DNA of 64,000 bases from assembly GCA_963578805.1 (NCBI GenBank), contig CAUZDY010000010.1, forward strand, positions 21,082 through 85,081, written 5' to 3'. The stretch's first letter is position 1. Each line of letters opens with the position of its first letter. Source of the DNA: CAUZIB01 sp963578805. GTDB taxonomy: Bacteria; Acidobacteriota; Vicinamibacteria; Vicinamibacterales; UBA8438. The notes beneath the pieces were generated by a model. The model was not told the DNA's origin, searched no databases, and was given only the letters and a program-made list of their open reading frames with translations. The position numbers and the translations under genes were made by a program. Shown one piece after another: positions 43,009 through 50,922 of this stretch.

Positions 43009-44136
43009 CTAATCTCTCGGCGAGCCTTCGAGTAGCGGTTCGAGCGGTACGAGCTCGGCGCCGTTCTCCGTGCATACCGCATAGCGACTATTCATGCCTG
43101 CATACATTGAGACGCCGGCGTACTGGCCATGCTTGTCCAAGATATAAAAGGTCACCCCAAAATTTGGGAGGTTCCGGCTGTTCAACAGGCGTCTTTCGAT
43201 CGTGTTCGCCTGAATGCGGCGCAGGCCCTCGAGACCAGCATCTTTCGGGTGGTGGCCGCGACGCATCTCCTCCACGACAAGAAACGACGTTAGGTTGTAG
43301 AGGTTAGACTCGCCACGTCCGGTCGATCCTGCTGCGCCAACGTTGTTGTCGACGTAGAGCCCCGCGCCGAGGATCGGAGAGTCTCCGACACGTCCAGGAA
43401 TCTTCCAGGCAAGGCCGCTCGTCGTCGTTACGCCGCAGATATCGCCACTGGCATTGATGCCGTCGCAGTTAATCGTGCCGTAGAGCTCGTCTTCACTGAT
43501 CAGTCCGTCGGCAACCATGTCGAGACCGGCACGGTCTGCTTGCGCAATCTCTCGAGCGGGGTCGAGGTAGTGACCGGGGTCGGTCCGCCGTTTCCACTCG
43601 AGCCACATCTGGCGGGAGCGGTCGGTATTGAGGTTGTCTTCGATGATAAAGCCCATGTTGCGGGCGAAGCTCTGTGCGCCAGCGCCCACGAGTAGATGGT
43701 GATCGGTTAAGTTCGCGACCTTCTTGGCGACACTCGAGGGAGTCCGGACACCTTCCAGCGCTGCCACGCCACCGGCCCGTTTCAGGGGCCCATGCATGCA
43801 GCAGGAGTCGAGCTGCACGATGCCGTCGGCGTTGGGACGCCCTCCGTAGCCTACCGAGGCGTCCTCGGGGTCAAGTTCAACGATGTTAACCCCAGTGATG
43901 AGCGCCTCAAGTACGTCAGAGCCGGACGTCATCATCTCAAACGCCGTCTCGACACAAGTCAAAGGACCGCCGTTTCGGACCAGGTTGCCGTTACTCGAGG
44001 ACACAACTACGGGTTGAACGGCGTTCTGTCTGAGGATTGCCGGCGCCTTGCCGAAGGCCTGGGACGGTAACGCGGCCGTCAGACCGGTGCCGACTGTCGA
44101 GGCGACAAAATCACGGCGGTTCATCGTACGGGGCAT
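43009..44136 (-). CDS. glycosylasparaginase/isoaspartyl peptidase-like protein with Tat signal
   Basis: 375 residues from ATG 44136, with AGGAGG five bases upstream. MNRRDFVASTVGTGLTAALP is a Tat signal. The Ntn-hydrolase family pattern is present: LTCVETAFEMMTSGSDVLEA, GYGGRPNADGIVQLDSCCMH, VTTTSGLAWKIPGRVGDSPI and GAGLYVDNNVGAAGSTGRGE. The autocleavage site of the family is His-Asp-Thr; here the aligned text is YGTINCDG, so the nucleophile Thr is kept but the preceding His and Asp are Tyr and Gly. Processing into alpha and beta subunits may be slow or absent. It probably cleaves Asn-linked or isoaspartyl bonds in the periplasm. Confidence 0.85.
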   Translation of the reverse strand: MPRTMNRRDFVASTVGTGLTAALPSQAFGKAPAILRQNAVQPVVVSSSNGNLVRNGGPLTCVETAFEMMTSGSDVLEALITGVNIVELDPEDASVGYGGRPNADGIVQLDSCCMHGPLKRAGGVAALEGVRTPSSVAKKVANLTDHHLLVGAGAQSFARNMGFIIEDNLNTDRSRQMWLEWKRRTDPGHYLDPAREIAQADRAGLDMVADGLISEDELYGTINCDGINASGDICGVTTTSGLAWKIPGRVGDSPILGAGLYVDNNVGAAGSTGRGESNLYNLTSFLVVEEMRRGHHPKDAGLEGLRRIQANTIERRLLNSRNLPNFGVTFYILDKHGQYAGVSMYAGMNSRYAVCTENGAELVPLEPLLEGSPRD

Positions 44137-44312
44137 GCACACCTCCTAATTTGGCCGCATGTTAACGCAGATCAGTTGACCTCGTCCCACAGACGAGAGA
44201 CTTTCGATGATGCGAACGTACGTCCGGTTGAGGTCGCAAGGAGCGGAGTGGACCGATGCCTACTCCGGTGCCGAGCGACCGTCCCAGGAAGGGAGACACT
44301 GCTACCTAGGCA

Positions 44313-44495
44313 TCACCCCACCATCAGGACCGATGGCTGGACTTTGCCTGCCCGCGCATCCGCCAGCAACCGGGCTTGCACCTTGGGGTCCTCCACGATG
44401 CCCGTCGCCCACTCCCACACGGCACGCTTGGTCTTGTTGCATGACCCTTTGGGTCGTCCGTGTGGATTACCTGACTGACCGGGTTGGAACGGCAT
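44313..44495 (-). pseudogene. truncated DUF5681 gene
   Basis: 60 residues starting MPFQPGQSGNPHGRPKGSCN, the conserved N-terminus of DUF5681, a family linked to phage terminase small subunits and plasmids. It continues VWEWATGIVEDPKVQARLLA and ends abruptly after ARAGKVQPSVLMVGW-like text, where full-length relatives go on. It is the best-preserved of three copies and shows what the repeats are. Confidence 0.75.
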
Positions 44496-44610
44496 TGTTC
44501 TCGGAATGTTGTTTACAGTGCAACCTGACCGAGTTCACGCGGAAACCTGTGCTTTTCCCTGGAGTTTTGGCGTCCACATAAGCACGATTCCCCTTGGGGA
44601 CGCCATTTCC
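44444..44610 (-). repeat. DUF5681-derived element, copy 3
   Basis: Leader 44496-44610 plus the first codons of the truncated DUF5681 gene. The leader has an inverted repeat, GGCGTCC at 44569-44575 with GGACGCC at 44598-44604, enclosing the palindrome CCCCTTGGGG. Copies 1 and 2 keep this arrangement with single changes. Confidence 0.8.
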
Positions 44611-44773
44611 CTCAAAACCCGTCTGTCGTCGCAAGCTAGGGCGATGACTTCCAACTTCAGGATCGTCGCCGGAGGAGTGAGTCATTCGAGATCGCGTCCT
44701 CCAGTGCCAGCGCGCGATAATAGGCTACGATTGGGCTGGACTTGGTATCTTCAGGTCCCTTGATGGCAAGTTG

Positions 44774-47101
44774 ATGATGACGATGCGGGCTTGGCCTCAA
44801 CAAGGGGCTCTGTGTGTTGCGATCGTTCTGGCCGGATGGAGCCTCGGATGCGGCGGTACTCCCTTGTGGATATTTGACGATGCGCCGGGTGCGCCTCCTG
44901 TCGACGGGGCACTCAAAGAGCGCCTCGAAACCGCGTGGGTTAACCGCGCAGCCGACTACGAGCCGCGCACGCAGCACTTACAACCCGACGGGTCGCCGAC
45001 CTACATCAACCGTCTATTCCTTGAGTCGAGTCCCTACCTCCGGCAACACGCGCACAATCCACTCAACTGGTTTCCGTGGGGTGACGAGGCGTTCGATTTG
45101 GCCCGAGCGCTCGGGCGTCCAGTTCTGCTCTCTATCGGGTACTCGACGTGCCACTGGTGTCATGTGATGGAGGAGGAATCATTCGACGACGAGGAGATCG
45201 CGCGATATCTGAACGAGAACTACATCGCGATCAAGGTCGACCGAGAGGTCCGGCCGGACCTCGACGCCATATATATGAGTGCGGTTCAACTCTTCCTCCA
45301 GGGACGAGGTGGGTGGCCTATGACGGTATGGCTCACGCCAGACCGAGAGCCATATAGCGGGGGTAGCTACTTCCCAGCCCGCGACGGGGACCGCGGTGTC
45401 TCGGTAGGATTCCTTACGCTGTTGCAGCGACTGAAGAAAGCCTATGACGAGCAACCAGATCAGGTGGCCGACGTCTCGGCACGGGTGGCAGAACAGATGC
45501 GCACTATGCTGACCCCAGAGGCCGGTGATGGGTTGCTTCCGACCGCGGCATCATTGCAAGCCACGGCGGCCTCTTACCGGCAGCGCTTCGACGCTGTCCA
45601 TGGAGGGTTACAGAGCCAGACGAAATTCCCGAGCAGCCTGTCGATCCGTTTTCTTTTGCGGCACCACCGGCGAACGGGCGATGAGCAATCGTTGGCGATG
45701 GTCACGCGGACACTCGAACAGATGGCAGCCGGTGGCATCCACGATCAGGTGGGTGGCGGCTTCCATCGGTACGCCACCGACCGGGCATGGCTCGTCCCCC
45801 ATTTCGAGAAGATGCTCTACGACAACGCCTTGCTGGCGGCTGCCTTCCTTGAGGCGTATCAGGTGACCGGTCGCGAGGACTTCGCGCAGGTGGTTCGTGC
45901 CATCCTCAACTACGCCGAGCGCGACATGACCTCACCGAACGGTGCCTTCTACTCCGCGACCGATGCCGACAGCCCGGGACCAGACGGTGCGCGAGAGGAG
46001 GGACGGTTCTTCACCTGGACACCCGACGAGCTTGATGCGGTTATCGGGAGCGAAGGGCGCGGTGCGGTCTTAGCATTCTACGGCGTGACCGAGTCGGGGA
46101 ACTTCGAGGGACGAACCATTCTCAGTATCCCCAGCCCTCTGGGCGACGTCGCGACGGAGCTCGGGATACCTGCCGACGCGCTCCGTCGGACGATCGATGA
46201 GGCGCGCGCGTCGCTGTATACGGCGCGGGCGCAGCGGGTGCCACCTCTGCGGGACGAGAAGATTCTAACGGCTTGGAACGGTCTAATGATATCGGCGTTT
46301 GCTCGGGCGGCCTTGGTGTTTCACGAACTCGCCTACGCGACGCATGCGACCAGAGCAGCAGACTATGTGCTCACCCACCTGCGGCGTGACGGGCGGTTAC
46401 TCCGCAGTGCTCTCAACGGTCAAGCGCAGCAAGCGGGATATCTAGAGGATTACGCCTTTTTGACTGCCGGGCTTCTCGATCTGTATGAAGCGACCAGTGA
46501 GCTGCGCTGGTTGAAAGAGGCGCGAGCGCTTGACGGCATCCTCGAGCAGTACTACGAGGACACGACCGGGGGTGGCTTCTTCCGAACAGCCAAAGACCAC
46601 GAATCCCCGATAACACGTGACAAGCCGTTCTCCGACGGGGCCGAACCTTCGGGGAACTCGGTTCACCTCCTCAACCTGCTGCGGTTCTACGAATTCACCA
46701 CCGATGATCGGTACCGCCAACGCGCAGAGAAGGCGCTCGCAGCGTTCTCCGACGTGCTAACCGAGAATCCAACGGCGGTCTCCGAGATGCTCCTGGCAGT
46801 CGATTTCCATCTGGACACGCCGAAGGAAATCGTCATTGTCGTCCCTCATTCACGGGAAGAGGCTGAGCCATTCCTCGAAGAACTCAGAGTGACGTTCCTC
46901 CCAAACCGGGTCCTGGCTGTCGTCGCCGAGGGAAACGATCTAAAGAGCCACACAGCCCTGATTCCTTTACTTGAGGGAAAAGTAGCGCGTGGCGGCCAGC
47001 CAACCGCCTACGTCTGCGAGAACCGGATTTGCGACCTCCCCACGACCGACCCCGCCGTGTTCGCCACTCAGATCCGCCGGGTGCACGAACTCAATCGATA
47101 G
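44774..47101 (+). CDS. DUF255 thioredoxin-like lipoprotein (YyaL/SSP411 family)
   Basis: About 775 residues; ATG 44774, 44777 and 44783 are all possible starts. The N-terminus ends in the lipobox SLGCGG. The DUF255 thioredoxin-fold domain (about 78-240) has YLRQHAHNPLNWFPWGDEAF, YSTCHWCHVMEEESFDD and GRGGWPMTVWLTPD. A long alpha/alpha-barrel domain follows (GGIHDQVGGGFHRYATDRAW, VPHFEKMLYDNALL, DEKILTAWNGLMI). It is a full-length member (usual length 650-700) plus an export signal. The CHWCH site could bind metal or take part in redox chemistry, but the role of the family is not settled. Confidence 0.9.
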   Translation: MMTMRAWPQQGALCVAIVLAGWSLGCGGTPLWIFDDAPGAPPVDGALKERLETAWVNRAADYEPRTQHLQPDGSPTYINRLFLESSPYLRQHAHNPLNWFPWGDEAFDLARALGRPVLLSIGYSTCHWCHVMEEESFDDEEIARYLNENYIAIKVDREVRPDLDAIYMSAVQLFLQGRGGWPMTVWLTPDREPYSGGSYFPARDGDRGVSVGFLTLLQRLKKAYDEQPDQVADVSARVAEQMRTMLTPEAGDGLLPTAASLQATAASYRQRFDAVHGGLQSQTKFPSSLSIRFLLRHHRRTGDEQSLAMVTRTLEQMAAGGIHDQVGGGFHRYATDRAWLVPHFEKMLYDNALLAAAFLEAYQVTGREDFAQVVRAILNYAERDMTSPNGAFYSATDADSPGPDGAREEGRFFTWTPDELDAVIGSEGRGAVLAFYGVTESGNFEGRTILSIPSPLGDVATELGIPADALRRTIDEARASLYTARAQRVPPLRDEKILTAWNGLMISAFARAALVFHELAYATHATRAADYVLTHLRRDGRLLRSALNGQAQQAGYLEDYAFLTAGLLDLYEATSELRWLKEARALDGILEQYYEDTTGGGFFRTAKDHESPITRDKPFSDGAEPSGNSVHLLNLLRFYEFTTDDRYRQRAEKALAAFSDVLTENPTAVSEMLLAVDFHLDTPKEIVIVVPHSREEAEPFLEELRVTFLPNRVLAVVAEGNDLKSHTALIPLLEGKVARGGQPTAYVCENRICDLPTTDPAVFATQIRRVHELNR

Positions 47102-47188
47102 AAGTCTGGCGGCGTTGCCGCTCGACGTGATGTGCCTCCCTAGTCTAATCTAGAGAGGTCCCTACAGACCTGGAAAAGAGGACATTCG

Positions 47189-49540
47189 ATGGCCGTCAAG
47201 GGCCGACCGAAGCTTGAGCTCGTCACCGTCTATCTGGTGTGTGTTCTGGGAGTGATCGCCTCTACCGAGGCATTTCGCCCCCTGACAAAGGAGACAGCGA
47301 CGACCGCTACCGTCGCCGGCCAAACACCGTCGGCGGTAGAGGCCCGATCGACATCGCAGTCTGCCAGCCACGAGCAGATGCTCGCGCTGCTCAGGCAGGT
47401 CGCCCACGAGACCCCCGACACAAACTTCTTCATCGGAGATGGGCCGGCGAGGGATGCACGCGAGACTCTGGCCGCACTGCCGGCCTCCGCGCCCGGCCCT
47501 ACTCGATGGCTCGCTCAGGTCCGAGTGGCCCAGGAAGAACTTCGCCTAGGCGATGAAGCTGAAGCGATCCGTCACCTCACCGAGGCTCTTCAGCTCGTAC
47601 GGAGTGCCGGGGCTCAGGTTGAACCATCGTGGCTCCATGAAACCTTGTACCGCCTCGGCGTCGCAAATCTGAGATGGGCTGAAACCGAAAACTGTACACT
47701 CCATCCCACGACGAACAGCTGTATCTTTCCCCTGCGAGACGACGGAATTCATACTCAGCAGACCCCGGCTCGGCAGGCGATTTCGGTCTTGAACGAACTG
47801 CTCGACAACCAGCCGGGGCCACCGATGAACCTCGGAGCACAATGGCTGCTCAACATCGCCTACATGACTGTTGGAGACTACCCGCAGGAGGTGCCAGAGC
47901 CGTATCTGATTCCGCCCCATGTCTTCGAGTCTGACGAGGATATTCCGCGATTCACCAACATCGCGCCGCGTCTTGGCCTCAACTCGTTTGATATGTGCGG
48001 CGGCGCCATCGTCGACGATTTCGACAACGACGGCTATCTGGATTTCATTGTCTCGACCTGGGGTACTGATGGTCAGATCCGTCTGTTCACGAACAACCAG
48101 AATGGGACCTTCTCTGATCACACCGAACGGGCGGGACTGATCGGAATCTATGGTGGGCTTAACATGGTCCAGGCAGATTACGACAACGACGGCAACATCG
48201 ACGTGCTCGTGCTCAGAGGGGCCTGGCTCCTTGAACATGGACGACACCCGAACTCGCTGTTGCACAACAACGGTGACGGCACGTTTACCGACGTCACCTT
48301 CGATGCCGGCCTCGGCCGTGTGCACTCCCCGACCCAAACGGCATCGTGGGGCGATTACGACAATGACGGCGACCTCGATCTATATGTCGGCAATGAATCA
48401 TCCAGCGCGTTGAACGCGCCGAGCCAGCTGTTCCGTAACGATGGAGACGGCACGTTTACCGACGTGGCCGCCGAAGCCGGAGTGCTCAACGACCGCTACA
48501 CGAAGGCGGTCATCTGGGGCGACTACGACAACGACCGCTGGCCGGATCTGTACGTCTCGAACAATGAAGGGGCCAACCGGCTCTATCGCAATAACGGTGA
48601 CGGGACCTTCACCGACTTGGCAGAACAGCTCGGTGTGGTCGAGCCGAACATCAGTTTCCCCGCCTGGTTTTGGGATGTGGACAATGACGGTGTGCTCGAC
48701 CTGTATGTCACCGCCTATGTCGCCGGGATTCACGACCTAGCCGCCAGTGCGCTCGACCTCCCGACTGGGGTCGAGTTGGCCCGGTTGTATCGCGGGACCG
48801 GCGATGGGCGATTCGAGGAGGTGGCAGAGCAATACAACCTCGCACACCCCGCCGCGCCGATGGGTTCGAATTTTGGGGACCTCGACAACGACGGCTACCT
48901 CGACTTCTATCTCGGTACCGGCTACCCAACCTACCATAGCGTCATGCCGAACGTGATGTATCGCAATCTTGACGGCAACGGCTTTGCGAACGTGACGTAT
49001 GCCGGCGGGTTTGGCCATCTGCAAAAGGGGCACGCGGTAGTCTTTGCCGACCTCGACCACGACGGTGATCAGGACGTCTTTGAGCAGATGGGCGGGGCCT
49101 TTCCAGGCGACCAGTATGGCAATGTCCTTTATGAGAACCCTGGATTCGGCAATCATTGGACGACCATCAAACTCGTGGGTGTGCGGTCGAACCGGTCGGG
49201 GATCGGCGCCCGCATCCGCGCTGAGATCATCGAAGACGGGACGCGGCGATCGGTCTATCGTCATGTGAACAGTGGCGGAACCTTTGGAGGTAATCCGCTT
49301 CGTCAAACTCTCGGCCTTGGGAGAGCCACTCGTATCGAAGTACTTGAGGTGTTCTGGCCAACCACTGGCCTCACCCAAACGTTCACCGATATACCTGTGA
49401 ACCAGGTCATTCGAATCGTCGAGGGCGAGTCATCGTATGTGACCGTTGAGGTCAAGACCGTGACACTGGGCCAGCGGTCGCCGGGGGATCCTGGCCTCGC
49501 CCAGCACTATCTGGGCCCTGAGATAACTGGTGCTCATTAG
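47189..49540 (+). CDS. CRTAC1-type protein with FG-GAP repeats and ASPIC/UnbV domain
   Basis: 783 residues with a signal peptide (1-28). Residues 65-230 are helical and TPR-like. Seven calcium-binding loops follow, of the form DxDNDGxLDxxV: VDDFDNDGYLDFIV, QADYDNDGNIDVLV, WGDYDNDGDLDLYVGN, WGDYDNDRWPDLYVSN, WDVDNDGVLDLYV, GDLDNDGYLDFYLG and ADLDHDGDQDVF. They form an integrin-like propeller. The C-terminal ASPIC/UnbV domain is at about 665-760 (NRSGIGARIRAEI, NPLRQTLGLGRATRIEVLEV). Proteins of this kind are secreted and calcium-bound. A second member lies at 50919-53357. The gene overlaps the msrP remnant by 11 bases. Confidence 0.92.
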   Translation: MAVKGRPKLELVTVYLVCVLGVIASTEAFRPLTKETATTATVAGQTPSAVEARSTSQSASHEQMLALLRQVAHETPDTNFFIGDGPARDARETLAALPASAPGPTRWLAQVRVAQEELRLGDEAEAIRHLTEALQLVRSAGAQVEPSWLHETLYRLGVANLRWAETENCTLHPTTNSCIFPLRDDGIHTQQTPARQAISVLNELLDNQPGPPMNLGAQWLLNIAYMTVGDYPQEVPEPYLIPPHVFESDEDIPRFTNIAPRLGLNSFDMCGGAIVDDFDNDGYLDFIVSTWGTDGQIRLFTNNQNGTFSDHTERAGLIGIYGGLNMVQADYDNDGNIDVLVLRGAWLLEHGRHPNSLLHNNGDGTFTDVTFDAGLGRVHSPTQTASWGDYDNDGDLDLYVGNESSSALNAPSQLFRNDGDGTFTDVAAEAGVLNDRYTKAVIWGDYDNDRWPDLYVSNNEGANRLYRNNGDGTFTDLAEQLGVVEPNISFPAWFWDVDNDGVLDLYVTAYVAGIHDLAASALDLPTGVELARLYRGTGDGRFEEVAEQYNLAHPAAPMGSNFGDLDNDGYLDFYLGTGYPTYHSVMPNVMYRNLDGNGFANVTYAGGFGHLQKGHAVVFADLDHDGDQDVFEQMGGAFPGDQYGNVLYENPGFGNHWTTIKLVGVRSNRSGIGARIRAEIIEDGTRRSVYRHVNSGGTFGGNPLRQTLGLGRATRIEVLEVFWPTTGLTQTFTDIPVNQVIRIVEGESSYVTVEVKTVTLGQRSPGDPGLAQHYLGPEITGAH

Positions 49541-49958
49541 ACAGCGCCGGGCGACGAACATTCGAGCGTCTGAGATCACGGACGAACGTCTGTATCTCAG
49601 CCGCCGTGAGTTCATGCGAGCTGCCGTCGGCTCGTATGGTAAAACTTTGCCCAATCAAAATGGTGCGCCAACCCGTCTCGTCGTGCCCTGACAGTATGGG
49701 TTCAAGAGCATCAAGTCGATTGTGAAGATTCGATTCGTCAAGAACCGGCCCTGGACGACATGGAACCGCGCCTTTCCGCGCGACCTCGGGTCCTATGCCA
49801 ACGTCAACCCGGAAGTCGATCGGCCTCAAAGGCAGACGACCGAACACCGGTTTGGTAAGTTCTTCCCGCAGCGGACGCTGATGTTCAACGGCTATGCAGA
49901 CCAAGTCGGGCAGATGTACGCTGGGATGGATTTAACACGTGGCTATCAGGACATCTGA
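49530..49958 (+). pseudogene. msrP: miniature msrP (yedY) with the catalytic core deleted
   Basis: One continuous frame from GTG 49530 starts with RASEITDERLYLSRREFMRA, the start and Tat region of the periplasmic methionine-sulfoxide reductase MsrP. Without any break of frame it goes on to YGKTLPNQNGAPTRLVVP, the late part of the enzyme, then a TGA in place of the expected Trp, then QYGFKSIKSIVKIRFVKNRP and the normal end LMFNGYADQVGQMYAGMDL. The molybdopterin-binding region with the catalytic Cys, by my estimate 170-190 codons, is missing. The product cannot be an active reductase. It looks like one internal deletion followed by a nonsense mutation. Confidence 0.85.
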
Positions 49959-49962
49959 GGGA

Positions 49963-50730
49963 ATGTCGGCGCTCATCGCGGCCGTTGAACCCGATACAGG
50001 TAAGGTTGTTAACGTGGGGCATCTGATTCTCGCGACCATCGGTGCGTTGGCAGTTGGAGGGGTCTTACTGGTCGTCGGCGCCGTACCCACGGTCGCCGCG
50101 CAGCATCAGCATGAGCACATCACCCCGACCGCCGAGAAGCTTAACGAAAGCTTCGGTGCGGACAGTGCTCAATGGGTCACGGGCTTTGAGAGTGAGGGAC
50201 GGACAATTTTCGACAAGCGATTCGAAGTGCTCGACGCCCTCGGACTCGAACCAGGTATGGACGTCGCCGACATCGGAGCCGGAAGCGGGCTGTACTCGCG
50301 TCTTATCGCGGAGCGCGTCGGACCGAGCGGCCAGGTCTTCGCCATCGACATCGCGACCAACCTGGTCAACCACATCACAGAAACAGCAAACGCTATGGGC
50401 CTTGGCAACGTGAGGGCGATCGTCGGCGGTGACAAGTCACCGAGACTGTTGGAGCAGTCGGTCGATCTGGTCTTCATCGCTGATTCGTATCATCACTTCG
50501 AGTACCCGGGTGAGATGCTCCAAGGAATCAAGAAGGCCCTCAGACCCGATGGCCGCTTGATTCTCATCGACTGGGAACGGATCGAGGGTGTCTCGCACCC
50601 GTTCATCCTGGCTATGGTCCGGGCCGGAAAGGCAATATTTATCAACGAATTCTCGGCCGCTGGTTTCGAGCTCGTCGAAGAGATCCCGATCTTCACGGAA
50701 GAATACATGCTCGAGTTCCGACACCGATGA
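49963..50730 (+). CDS. exported class I SAM-dependent methyltransferase
   Basis: 255 residues from ATG 49963, which follows GAGGGA; a GTG at 50014 would give a tighter signal peptide. A hydrophobic segment (about 18-40, ending VAAQ) is an export signal or anchor. The Rossmann methyltransferase motifs are complete: motif I VADIGAGSGLYSRL, motif II FAIDIATN, and the motif IV-like VDLVFIADSYHHF. Secreted methyltransferases of this type, with a His-rich start (QHQHEH), are typical of Acidobacteriota genomes. No substrate can be assigned. It starts four bases after the stop of the msrP remnant. Confidence 0.85.
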   Translation: MSALIAAVEPDTGKVVNVGHLILATIGALAVGGVLLVVGAVPTVAAQHQHEHITPTAEKLNESFGADSAQWVTGFESEGRTIFDKRFEVLDALGLEPGMDVADIGAGSGLYSRLIAERVGPSGQVFAIDIATNLVNHITETANAMGLGNVRAIVGGDKSPRLLEQSVDLVFIADSYHHFEYPGEMLQGIKKALRPDGRLILIDWERIEGVSHPFILAMVRAGKAIFINEFSAAGFELVEEIPIFTEEYMLEFRHR

Positions 50731-50733
50731 AAC

Positions 50734-50922
50734 GTACGGCTAAACCTCTATTTGGCGATAGCACTCACCGAGGTCGGCCAGTATAGAGAGGCCGTCGAGT
50801 GGCAGCGAGAGCTTATGTCGGCAGGGCGTGGTGACTTCGTGGCGCGATTCGCCGAGAATCTCAGACTCTACGAACGTGGTGAGCCGTGCCGCACTCCTTA
50901 TTACGACGACGAGATGCCATGA
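50734..50922 (+). pseudogene. C-terminal remnant of a TPR protein
   Basis: The frame reads LYLAIALTEVGQYREAVEWQ, then RELMSAGRGDFVARF and LRLYERGEPCRTPYYDDEMP to a TGA at 50920-50922. This is the last TPR and tail of a larger protein. No start codon with a ribosome site precedes it, and the methyltransferase stop is just upstream. Its TGA overlaps the ATG of the next gene (ATGA), as in a former operon. Confidence 0.65.

Noticed and set aside
47546..49378. Long minus-strand frames of 213 and 263 codons opposite the CRTAC1 gene
   Set aside because: The plus strand has the full FG-GAP and ASPIC protein; the opposite frames follow from the repeated GAC/AAC-rich calcium loops and have no ribosome site or family.
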